A DNA stretch of 42,407 nucleotides from Prochlorococcus sp. MIT 0701 (GTDB lineage Bacteria; Cyanobacteriota; Cyanobacteriia; PCC-6307; Cyanobiaceae), in NCBI RefSeq assembly GCF_000760295.1, contig NZ_JNBA01000032.1:1-42407 (forward strand), in the 5' to 3' direction. The notes under the pieces were generated by a model. It had not been told where the DNA came from. It did not search any database and saw only the letters and a program-made list of their open reading frames with translations. This document shows positions 35,721 through 42,407 of this stretch, piece by piece. Position numbers and translations under genes: made by a program. The first letter of the stretch is position 1; each line of letters opens with the position of its first letter.

Positions 35721-36274
35721 ATGATCAGTGACTTCACTGGTATCTCAACTGGAAGTTGCTGACGCCCGCCGAGATCGGCTAATTCGATCACAAAACCACA
35801 TCCCACCAGATCACCACCAGCCTGCTCGATTAACTCGACTGTGGCTCTTGCAGTTCCTCCAGTCGCCAGAAGGTCGTCCACCATTAAGACACGGGGATGA
35901 CCTTGTAGAGCATCGGCATGAATCTCGAGCCGATCGCTGCCGTACTCCAGTGAATAGTCGATGCCAAGAACATCACCAGGCAATTTGCCAGGCTTCCTAA
36001 CCGGAACAAAGCCGATTTTGCGAGTCGTTGCTAAAGCTGTTCCCACAATGAATCCACGTGATTCGATTCCGACAATTAAATCGGGTTTGAATTCTGTGCA
36101 GAGATCTCCTAGCTGTCGCATCACTTCATCCCAGCCATCGGGATCACGCAGCAGGGGACTGATGTCCCGAAAGAGAATTCCCGGTTTTGGGAAGTCTGGT
36201 ACGTCTTGAATGAGGTGGCGAAGATCCAAAGAGTGGTGACGCAGGGGCCTTAGGCCTGGCATCATCGCAGCCAT
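35711..36274 (-). CDS. apt: Adenine phosphoribosyltransferase
   Basis: The protein (187 aa from the ATG at 36274, [11 protein letters not shown]) has the Apt order of motifs: [23 protein letters not shown] (about 22-44), [25 protein letters not shown] and the PRPP-binding loop [16 protein letters not shown]. It salvages adenine to AMP. The frame extends six codons further upstream, but that start would lie deeper inside the divergent gene. The chosen ATG shares the palindrome CATG with the start codon of the divergent DUF3038-like gene. It converges with the DUF2949-like gene with a ten-base overlap. Confidence 0.95.
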   Translation of the reverse strand: MAAMMPGLRPLRHHSLDLRHLIQDVPDFPKPGILFRDISPLLRDPDGWDEVMRQLGDLCTEFKPDLIVGIESRGFIVGTALATTRKIGFVPVRKPGKLPGDVLGIDYSLEYGSDRLEIHADALQGHPRVLMVDDLLATGGTARATVELIEQAGGDLVGCGFVIELADLGGRQQLPVEIPVKSLIIYS

Positions 36275-36872
36275 GATCAATGCAACAACCACTTCAGATC
36301 CTTCATCAACTGTTCAGCAACAGAAACCCTTTGAGCAAAAGCAGAGTGGCGTGCAGAACAACACCGTTCTTGGTAGGAGAGGACTTGAGCGTCTAGACCT
36401 TCTCTTGCTTGTGGTCGAATCACTTGATCTCAATGGTGGTGAGGCGATGCTTTGGGCAACGAATCAGCTGGGTTTGCAGGAACAGTTCCCCAACCGGGTT
36501 GAGCTTTGGAAGCGACGTTGTCACAATCCACTGAGACGCGCTACCCGTAGAGGTGACCTCAGTTCTATTGATACTGAGGCTTTGCTTCGCCTGCTTTGTT
36601 TCATGGCAAGCCGTCTTTATCCCCTTCTTCATCAGCTGCTTTCTTCACGTGAACCAGAAGAACTCAATTTGCAGCGTTGGACTTTGCTTGATCAGCGATT
36701 GCGTGATCTGATTGAGGAGAGGATGAATCCTCGGCGCGGAGCTGTTCAGCGTCTGTTGAAGCCAGAGCAATCTCAGCCTATTCAGCGTGAGCTGGTGCTT
36801 ACGCTTGCGCTTGCTGCTGGTAATGGAGGAGTCGATCGCCTGCGCGCCAGCTTGCTTGATCCAACACCCTGA
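36273..36872 (+). CDS. DUF3038-like cyanobacterial protein
   Basis: The 199-aa protein fits the DUF3038 family from about residue 35: [42 protein letters not shown] and the [17 protein letters not shown] end. The first 35 residues are Gln/Ser/Thr-rich and variable. It is helical, with no signal peptide. The function is unknown. Its ATG at 36273 overlaps the apt start codon on the other strand, and its TGA shares a base with the ATG of the next gene (TGATG), so the two form a coupled pair. DUF3038 and DUF4335 genes are commonly neighbours in cyanobacteria. Confidence 0.78.
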   Translation: MINATTTSDPSSTVQQQKPFEQKQSGVQNNTVLGRRGLERLDLLLLVVESLDLNGGEAMLWATNQLGLQEQFPNRVELWKRRCHNPLRRATRRGDLSSIDTEALLRLLCFMASRLYPLLHQLLSSREPEELNLQRWTLLDQRLRDLIEERMNPRRGAVQRLLKPEQSQPIQRELVLTLALAAGNGGVDRLRASLLDPTP

Positions 36873-37489
36873 TGCTTAACCTCTCTTTCCGTTATGACCA
36901 AACGGCAGTCCGCCTTCAGGTGGAGGGCCTGCCAGATTTCTCCGCAGGTCATGGGGATGGTGCTCTAGGCATCCTGTCGGGTTGGCGGCTGCAGTTGGTT
37001 GGTTCACCAGAGCTAGAAGGCAAGCGTGAACATTTGCAGGCCTTGATGGCTTCTGTGCTCCCCTATTCACGCCACCGCATTTCTGGTGTGAGTCGAGCTT
37101 TTGGTGACGAAACCAGTGTGGTCGTTATTTCTCCTGTTGGGGATAGACATCAACTGCTTTTGCGAAGTACTCAGCCGAATGTCCCTCCTCTCACTCTTAA
37201 CCTTGACGATGCAGAGCTTGCTGATCTCGTGCGCTGTCTGGATGATCTTCGCCTTGACTCACGTGTGCAGGTTCACTGGGAGTTGCCAATTGATTACCCA
37301 TTGCCGCGTCAGGAACTTGCCGAGCGAGTCCCTCTTGGCCAACGCTTAGGAGCTCCATTGATTGGTGGCGCAGCATTATTCTTGATTGCAGGTCTTGGTC
37401 TGTTGTTGCCTGTTCCACGCTATCCAGATGGAACTCAGCCCCCTGCCACTCCTAATGCGCCAGAGTTGCAATCACGTTCTGATCGTTGA
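36872..37489 (+). CDS. DUF4335-like protein with one C-terminal membrane helix
   Basis: The 205-aa protein begins LNLSFRYDQTAVRLQVEG and has a long N-terminal beta-rich soluble domain, then a Leu/Gly membrane segment at about 160-182 (LIGGAALFLIAGLGLLLPV) and a Pro-rich tail. This is the DUF4335 architecture. It is coupled to the DUF3038-like gene by a one-base stop/start overlap, which suggests that the two proteins work together. The role is unknown. Confidence 0.78.
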   Translation: MLNLSFRYDQTAVRLQVEGLPDFSAGHGDGALGILSGWRLQLVGSPELEGKREHLQALMASVLPYSRHRISGVSRAFGDETSVVVISPVGDRHQLLLRSTQPNVPPLTLNLDDAELADLVRCLDDLRLDSRVQVHWELPIDYPLPRQELAERVPLGQRLGAPLIGGAALFLIAGLGLLLPVPRYPDGTQPPATPNAPELQSRSDR

Positions 37490-37620
37490 CGAACAGATCT
37501 TGCAGGTCAGAATTACGGTCTATTGAAAACACTTTTATACCTCCCATTGGGAGATCTGCAGGCGTGAAGATCGAATTCATCGTGTCCTGTTGAAGCGGAC
37601 CCCCTCTACTGATTTATCCC

Positions 37621-38022
37621 ATGAGCAGTCCTCTTCGAAAATTCAATAACTCAGATCGTCAACGTCAGGTTTTCCGCAGATCTAGACCCAGAAAGGTGCT
37701 TCCTCTTTGGCGTCAGTTTGTTGAATCCCTGCTGATGTTGGTTGGCGGCATCGGGTTATTAGCTTTTTTGAACTGGGTTCCTCAAAGACTCGATGGGGTG
37801 GTGATTGTCAGCGAAGCAATCGCTGATCTGATTCGCGGTATCACTCATCTGCTTGAGGCCCTTTTGGGCCTTGGTTCGGTGATTTTGTTGGCTGGACTCG
37901 TGATCATTGGTCTGAGCCTTCTCCTTGGTGGCAGCTGGCGGATGTTGAGGTTTTTTACACAACTATGGAGTAGGCCGAAGAAGGTTTCCAGGAGGCCAAT
38001 ACGTCGCCAGATCCGTCGTTAG
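37621..38022 (+). CDS. Small membrane protein with two helices, function unknown
   Basis: The 133-aa protein has a very basic N-terminus (QRQVFRRSRPRKV), a membrane helix at about 36-52 (LLMLVGGIGLLAFLNWV), an amphipathic linker, a second helix at about 82-103 (LLGLGSVILLAGLVIIGLSLL) and a strongly basic C-terminus (RRPIRRQIRR). Positive charge at both ends predicts both termini in the cytoplasm. I recognise no family. Its 3' end overlaps that of the convergent EF-hand gene by four bases. Confidence 0.7.
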   Translation: MSSPLRKFNNSDRQRQVFRRSRPRKVLPLWRQFVESLLMLVGGIGLLAFLNWVPQRLDGVVIVSEAIADLIRGITHLLEALLGLGSVILLAGLVIIGLSLLLGGSWRMLRFFTQLWSRPKKVSRRPIRRQIRR

Positions 38023-38540
38023 TGCCTGCGAGGTTGAGGATGAGGATGAGGCGCCAGGGATCTTTGCAACATCCAAAGCTCCTCCATGGTTATATCGCTA
38101 TCGTTGTTGAAATCCAGTCTGTTGAAGTTGTTGGCCAGCCAGGGGATTGACTCAGCTTCATAGCGATTGAGTTTCCCATTGCCGTCGATATCGGCTTGCT
38201 TGAAACGTCGTTGGAGCCTTTTACCGTTTGGATGAGTACCGGGAGGTCGTAAGTCCTCTAAAACTAAATATCCTCGTGAATTCTTTCTATTTAGCCTTCT
38301 TTTCAGGTAAGTCTTTTCTCCTACCTCGCTTGCATCCAGCCGACCATCGCCGTTGAGGTCCAATCGTAAGAACATATCCTCCATGCGCTGTCCGTAGTAC
38401 TCAATGCCATCTGGTACGGCTTCGGCACCGGTTTGGTTCAGCAGAGTTCCAGCGCTGATCAGTCCTGCAGTGATTAACCTGAAAACCTTTGACTCCAATG
38501 ATTTCGGCCAGCAAAGAGGGGGCCTTGGCTGATTTGTCAT
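38019..38540 (-). CDS. Exported EF-hand calcium-binding protein
   Basis: The 173-aa protein has a long N-terminal region ending in a hydrophobic segment at about 20-40 (FRLITAGLISAGTLL) that looks like a signal peptide with cleavage near AEA-VPD. Three EF-hand-like loops follow: D61 to E72 (DLNGDGRLDASE), D117 to E128 (DIDGNGKLNRYE) and D143 to E154 (DFNNDSDITMEE). The third lacks the central Gly, so it may bind weakly. A His/Pro-rich tail (APHPHPQPRRH) ends the protein. It is probably periplasmic and may buffer or sense calcium. Confidence 0.8.
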   Translation of the reverse strand: MTNQPRPPLCWPKSLESKVFRLITAGLISAGTLLNQTGAEAVPDGIEYYGQRMEDMFLRLDLNGDGRLDASEVGEKTYLKRRLNRKNSRGYLVLEDLRPPGTHPNGKRLQRRFKQADIDGNGKLNRYEAESIPWLANNFNRLDFNNDSDITMEELWMLQRSLAPHPHPQPRRH

Positions 38541-38691
38541 GAAATCAGCCTATGGATCGTGACCAGCAATGTCGATGACTGAACTATGACCAAAGCTCTT
38601 TGAGCTGTGACATGGTCCAACCCCTCTAGAAAAAGCGATAGAGATTGTCTATACCATCGAAGAACAGTGGCTTCTAGAGCACCCAATAGTG

Positions 38692-39417
38692 ATGGAACGC
38701 TCCTCGATGATCTGGGTTGTGGACGATGACCCAGAACTGCGTCAGATGGTGGGTACTTATCTGATTGACCAAGGTTATGACGTTCGCTGTCTCAGCGATG
38801 TCAAGCAACTGGAAGCACGTTTGGAATTTCAACGACCTGATCTTGTTGTCCTTGACTTGATGCTGCCGGGTGATGATGGCCTTTCCGCTCTGCGTCGTTT
38901 GCGTGATGCAGGGGATGATTTGCCTGTTGTGATGCTTACCGCGAGGGGGGAAGCTGTCGATCGGATTATCGGTCTCGAGCAAGGTGCAGACGATTACCTT
39001 GGCAAGCCATTCCTTCCACGAGAGCTTTCTGCTCGTATTGAAGCTGTTTTGAGACGACGCAGTGCGCTGCCTGCTGGTACCCCTTTAGCCGAGGGTGGCG
39101 ATGTTGTTTTTGGTGGGAATGAGTTAAATCTTTCGGCTCGTACCCTCACCCAGAACGGTTCTCCAGTTGTGATCACGAGCGGAGAATTCAGCTTGTTGTC
39201 TGCCTTTGTACAACATCCTCATCGCCCTCTCTCTAGGGAAAGATTGATCGAACTCGCGCGTGGGCCAGGTTGTGATACTGATAGTCGAAGCATGGATGTT
39301 CAGGTTTCGAGAGTGAGAAGGTTGGTCGAACCTGATTCCAGTCGACCTCGCTATATCCAGACGGTATGGGGATATGGATATGTCTTTGTTCCTGATGGTG
39401 AGCCCCGGTCTCGCTGA
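38692..39417 (+). CDS. OmpR-family response regulator
   Basis: The 241-aa protein has a receiver domain (about 1-120) with the acid pair DDD near 12, phospho-acceptor Asp in VVLDLMLPGDDG (about 55), Thr in VVMLTARGE (about 83) and Lys in GKPFLPRELSARI (about 105). A winged-helix DNA-binding domain follows (about 150-235, LSRERLIELARG ... RYIQTVWGYGYVF). A GTG one codon earlier (38689) is the alternative start. Its TGA shares one base with the kinase ATG, so the two form an operon. Its target genes are unknown, though the nearby porin gene is a conceivable one. Confidence 0.93.
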   Translation: MERSSMIWVVDDDPELRQMVGTYLIDQGYDVRCLSDVKQLEARLEFQRPDLVVLDLMLPGDDGLSALRRLRDAGDDLPVVMLTARGEAVDRIIGLEQGADDYLGKPFLPRELSARIEAVLRRRSALPAGTPLAEGGDVVFGGNELNLSARTLTQNGSPVVITSGEFSLLSAFVQHPHRPLSRERLIELARGPGCDTDSRSMDVQVSRVRRLVEPDSSRPRYIQTVWGYGYVFVPDGEPRSR

Positions 39418-40739
39418 TGACTCGGACACAACGCAGGCCGGCGATCGTGTTCATCTCTTTGGGCTGGAGTGGCCTTGTTCTTGGCAGTTGGGCACTTTGT
39501 TTATTGGTGTTGCAGGTGCTCTTTGGCCGACAGTTAGAGATGCTTCAGACCATTCAACTTGGTCGTGATCTATCACTCAACGTTCGTCTTACTGAGTTAG
39601 CTCTTGAACGGTATCCCCCTGGTTTGGTTTCTGAACTCACAGGGCTGGATCTAGCAGTGATCGATCGTCCACCAGATCCGCCCCGATTTGATCATTCTCT
39701 TCAGCGGCAAACAGATGCGCTTCAGAAGCAGTTATGCCAACGACTCTCCCATTGTCCAATGGTGGTTCCCTTCCAATCTGAAGGTGCGCAACGTGGAGCT
39801 TTGATTGAACTTATTTCCCCTTTAGAGCCTGTTTGGCTCCGAGTTGGACTGCGTTCCGCTCTTGGTTGGCCACCGGAGCCAATCATGTTTGGACTGGCTT
39901 TGGTTGGTGCCGTGGTGATTTGTGGTGGTCTTTTTCTTCTTTTTCAGGTTGATCGACCATTGAGGGGTCTGGAAAGGGCCCTCGCTCGCGTTGGTGATGG
40001 TATGGATCCGGAAGCAGTCGCAGCAGTGGGCGCTCCTGAAGTCCAACGCCTCACTCAACGTTTCAATGCCATGCTTTTACGCTTATCTGCCAATCGCCGT
40101 GAAAGGGCAACGATGCTTGCAGGCATCGCCCATGATCTGAGAGCCCCGATAACTCGACTCAGTTTTCGGCTGTCTTTGCCATCCCTCAGTGCTAAGGATC
40201 GTGATCAATGTTCAAGGGATTTGGAGTCACTTGAGCGAATCACGGGCCAATTCCTTCTTTTTGCCGGTGGAGGTGATAGCGAAGCCTTGGTGGAATTACC
40301 TCTAGATGCGTGGATGGCAGAGGTCTGTGCGACTCATCCTGCCGATCTGCTGAGGCTTGATCTTGAACCTCTTATCGCCAGAGTGAGGCCTGTTGCCTTG
40401 GGACGAGCAGTTGTGAATCTCATCGACAATGCATTTACCTACGGTTTAGCACCTGTGACGGTGTTGCTGCGTGGCTTTGAACACAGTTATCGCATCGAAG
40501 TTTGGGACCAGGGAAACGGCATGCCAATGGATCAGTGGGAGCGAGCCTTACAACCTTTTCAACGCTTGGATGAATCGCGCCGGGAACAGGGGCATAGCGG
40601 CCTCGGGCTGTCGATTGTTGCTCATGTTGTTAGTCGACATGGAGGGCAACTCAGCTTTGTTGCTTCTGATGGATCCACTGAAGACCAACCTGGTCGCTTT
40701 GCGGTAAGGCTTCAATTGCCTTTTGAGCCTCCTGAATAG
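39417..40739 (+). CDS. EnvZ-like membrane sensor histidine kinase
   Basis: The 440-aa kinase has a first membrane helix at about 12-36, a periplasmic region of about 120 residues with Cys107 and Cys113 (a possible disulfide), a second helix at about 156-178, and a HAMP linker (about 179-230). The HisKA box AGIAHDLRAPITRL carries His239. The ATPase domain shows N-box NLIDNAF (Asn338), G1 DQGNG and G2 SGLGLSIV. Overlap with the response-regulator gene makes them a cognate pair. The EnvZ-like layout (two helices, HAMP, no PAS) suggests that it senses envelope or osmotic conditions. Confidence 0.93.
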   Translation: MTRTQRRPAIVFISLGWSGLVLGSWALCLLVLQVLFGRQLEMLQTIQLGRDLSLNVRLTELALERYPPGLVSELTGLDLAVIDRPPDPPRFDHSLQRQTDALQKQLCQRLSHCPMVVPFQSEGAQRGALIELISPLEPVWLRVGLRSALGWPPEPIMFGLALVGAVVICGGLFLLFQVDRPLRGLERALARVGDGMDPEAVAAVGAPEVQRLTQRFNAMLLRLSANRRERATMLAGIAHDLRAPITRLSFRLSLPSLSAKDRDQCSRDLESLERITGQFLLFAGGGDSEALVELPLDAWMAEVCATHPADLLRLDLEPLIARVRPVALGRAVVNLIDNAFTYGLAPVTVLLRGFEHSYRIEVWDQGNGMPMDQWERALQPFQRLDESRREQGHSGLGLSIVAHVVSRHGGQLSFVASDGSTEDQPGRFAVRLQLPFEPPE

Positions 40740-40751
40740 TCGTCGAAGTAG

Positions 40752-40780
40752 AAAAATATTGTTAATCTAATATTTTTTTT
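40752..40780 (+). terminator. AT-rich terminator after the histidine kinase gene
   Basis: AAAATATT (40753-40760) pairs with AATATTTT (40769-40776) around an eight-base loop and is followed by more Ts. It is 13 bases after the kinase stop codon. The stem has no G-C pair, so its strength is uncertain. Confidence 0.5.
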
Positions 40781-40873
40781 GGCAAAATTGTCCAAGCGCT
40801 GAGGAAAGTTGATTCATGGTTTCTTTTTGTCACTTTAGGAGGCAACACAGGGTAGCTTTGCTAGAAGGTTGTG

Positions 40874-41815
40874 ATGGGCAAAGACAAGAACAAGAAACAG
40901 AAGAAGTTTTCTTCCCCATCAGAAACAAACACTGGGCTCGACTTGGAAAGTCTTGATGGTACCGATAAAGACATTAAACATCCATCATCATTTTCAGATG
41001 GTCCTCATTCAAGTATTCAACGTCTCAACAAGAAGCTATATGAGTCTGAATTGAAGAAGCTTCAGTCCGATTTGGTGAGGATGCAGTACTGGATAAAGGC
41101 CACTGGTTTTCGCATGATTGTGCTGTTTGAAGGTCGTGATGCAGCTGGTAAAGGGGGCACGATCAAACGACTGACAGAACCTTTGAATCCCCGAGGTTGC
41201 CGTGTGGTGGCCTTGGGGACCCCATCAGATCAACAAAAGACTCAGTGGTATTTCCAGCGATACGTTGACCATTTCCCTAGCGCTGGCGAAATTGTCGTGT
41301 TTGATCGCAGTTGGTATAACCGCGCTGGAGTAGAACGGGTGATGGGTTTTTGTACACAAGAGGAGCTAGAGCGCTTCTATCAAGCTTGTCCTCAATTTGA
41401 AAGGATGTTCGTACAAAGTGGCATTCTTTTGCTCAAGTATTGGTTTTCAGTTAGTGATGTGGAACAGGAGGCCAGGTTCCAGTCAAGGATTAACGATTTA
41501 ACGCGTCGTTGGAAGCTTAGCGAGATGGATCTTGAAGCTCGCAATCGTTGGGTTGAATTTTCCAAAGCAAAGGATGTGATGTTTACTCATACAAATATCC
41601 CTGAAGCTCCATGGTTCACCGTAGAGGCTGACGACAAACGTAGAGCTCGTCTGAATTGCATTCGCCATTTGCTCAGCAAGGTGCCCTGGGAAGATATGAC
41701 CCCTCCTGCAATTGAACTTCCAGCACGGCCTGAACAGGGTGAATATATGCGCCCACCAAAGAATGAGCAGTTTTTTGTACCTAATACCTATCCCTATAAC
41801 ATGACCAATGATTGA
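40874..41815 (+). CDS. ppk2: Polyphosphate kinase 2 family
   Basis: The 313-aa protein has the PPK2 fold: Walker A FEGRDAAGKGGTIKR (about 85-99), YFQRYVDHFPSAGEIVVFDRSWYNRAGVERVMGF with the Walker B Asp and Tyr-Asn-Arg (about 126-159) and the lid RFQSRINDLTRRWKLSEMD. It moves phosphate between polyphosphate and nucleotides. A single domain of this type most often phosphorylates NDP or NMP, but the class I or II assignment is not certain. The first 45 residues are a Lys/Ser-rich extension outside the domain. A GTG one codon earlier (40871) is the alternative start. A strong AGGAGG at about 40838 is too far away to serve. Confidence 0.93.
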   Translation: MGKDKNKKQKKFSSPSETNTGLDLESLDGTDKDIKHPSSFSDGPHSSIQRLNKKLYESELKKLQSDLVRMQYWIKATGFRMIVLFEGRDAAGKGGTIKRLTEPLNPRGCRVVALGTPSDQQKTQWYFQRYVDHFPSAGEIVVFDRSWYNRAGVERVMGFCTQEELERFYQACPQFERMFVQSGILLLKYWFSVSDVEQEARFQSRINDLTRRWKLSEMDLEARNRWVEFSKAKDVMFTHTNIPEAPWFTVEADDKRRARLNCIRHLLSKVPWEDMTPPAIELPARPEQGEYMRPPKNEQFFVPNTYPYNMTND

Positions 41816-42160
41816 TTAATCATGCTCGATCTGATTGAGCTCTGTTACTTAATAATTTTCATCATATTAATAAGGCGTCCTGTATCTCAATACTACCTTT
41901 TCAATAAGGCCGGGATTGTTGATGCATTCATTTTCTCTAAGGTCAGCTTTAACTTGGCTGATATTAAAGCTAGACTTTTATAGAGTCTAAATTGATCAGA
42001 CCGTCTTGAATTGCGTATCAAATGGTACGTTCAAATTCAGGCACTGTGGCTTGATGACGTAGAAATTGCTTTAATTGAATGAATTAATAGTATTGGCACG
42101 GTTAACGCTAGTAATAGATAATTATCACGCGGTATTGCCGTTTTTCGTGTGAGGAACCAA
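41816..42160. promoter_or_regulatory. 345-bp upstream region of the porin gene
   Basis: No gene is visible. The region is AT-rich, as expected for a strong promoter with a long 5' untranslated leader. A weak hairpin (GCTCG/TGAGC, about 41824-41840) follows ppk2 and may end its transcript. A good Shine-Dalgarno (TGAGGAA, 42150-42156) stands just before the porin ATG. I cannot fix the -10 and -35 boxes. Confidence 0.45.
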
Positions 42161-42407
42161 ATGAAACTCTTCCAGCAATTGCTGGTGGCACCTGCTGCCT
42201 TGGGCCTGATGGCCCCTATGGCTGCTAATGCCGCAGACCTAGATATCAAAGGTGTGTCCGATTATTCGGCCTCCAGCGAGCAGGTCACCAGCATCTCCCA
42301 ATTCCAAGATGTTTACCCAACCGATTGGGCTTATCAGGCTCTTAGCAACCTGATTGAGCGCTACGGCTGTGTAGCTGGCTATCCAAGCGGTAGCTACCTC
42401 GGCAACA
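42161..42407 (+). CDS. SLH-domain porin (Som/iron-uptake porin type), 5' end only
   Basis: The frame runs off the window after 82 codons. It begins MKLFQQLLVAPAALGLMAPM with a clear signal peptide cleaved near ANA-ADL. Residues about 50-80 (QFQDVYPTDWAYQALSNLIE, then RYGCVAGYPSGSYLGN) are the start of an SLH domain, the periplasmic peptidoglycan-binding part of cyanobacterial outer-membrane porins. Such porins are the most abundant outer-membrane proteins of marine picocyanobacteria, in line with the strong Shine-Dalgarno. Confidence 0.9.
   Translation, partial: MKLFQQLLVAPAALGLMAPMAANAADLDIKGVSDYSASSEQVTSISQFQDVYPTDWAYQALSNLIERYGCVAGYPSGSYLGN

Overview
The window looks like a piece of a marine picocyanobacterial chromosome of intermediate G+C. 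It carries a magnesium-chelatase H subunit for chlorophyll synthesis, a string of cyanobacteria-typical small proteins (families resembling DUF3318, DUF3386, DUF2949, DUF3038/DUF4335 and DUF6447), an SLH-type porin start, and a Nif11-type lanthipeptide (prochlorosin-like) precursor. That combination best fits low-light Prochlorococcus of the MIT9313/MIT9303 type or a close marine Synechococcus. This is family-based inference, since no database search was possible.

Bases 1 to about 17.3 kb are accessory DNA. It starts with a REP-associated tyrosine transposase (RAYT)-like gene that lacks its C-terminal part. Next comes a 9.3-kb gene on the minus strand for a 3092-residue secreted metalloprotease/adhesin: serralysin-like zinc protease, RTX repeats, cadherin-like domain, nine related beta-sandwich repeats, two seven-bladed propellers, a C-type lectin domain, a cohesin-like stretch and dockerin-like calcium loops. 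From 11.4 to 15.2 kb there is a minus-strand mobile-element module: a tyrosine recombinase preceded by a 59-aa acidic protein, a 73-aa ORF joined by an ATGA overlap to a frameshifted zinc-ribbon gene, a ribbon-helix-helix-like 300-aa protein and a 55-aa basic ORF. Between 15.2 and 16.9 kb a lanthipeptide precursor gene lies between two direct-repeat remnants of the RAYT C-terminus. Two clusters of perfect short hairpins (11.75-11.88 kb and 16.93-17.18 kb) are not explained by any gene. The accessory part ends at an initiator tRNA-Met gene whose 3' end faces the accessory DNA, a classic integration geometry.

From 17.4 kb to the end the window is dense core genome: asparaginase II, ribosome silencing factor RsfS, carbamoyl-phosphate synthase large subunit, an ABC exporter, an S4 RNA-binding protein, triosephosphate isomerase, dihydropteroate synthase, ChlH, dihydrodipicolinate reductase, a UbiH-like FAD monooxygenase, adenine phosphoribosyltransferase, an EF-hand protein, an OmpR/EnvZ-type two-component pair, polyphosphate kinase 2, and the 5' end of an SLH porin. 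Many neighbours overlap by a few bases (tpiA/folP, DUF3038/DUF4335, response regulator/kinase), as in a streamlined genome.

The accessory genes are the interesting part. The RAYT remnants, hairpins, recombinase and tRNA suggest that several generations of mobile DNA have passed through this site. The cargo genes that remain, a giant calcium-dependent surface/secreted protease and a secreted modified peptide, both concern the cell exterior. No modifying synthetase (LanM) and no type I secretion genes are in the window, so both products would depend on machinery encoded elsewhere.
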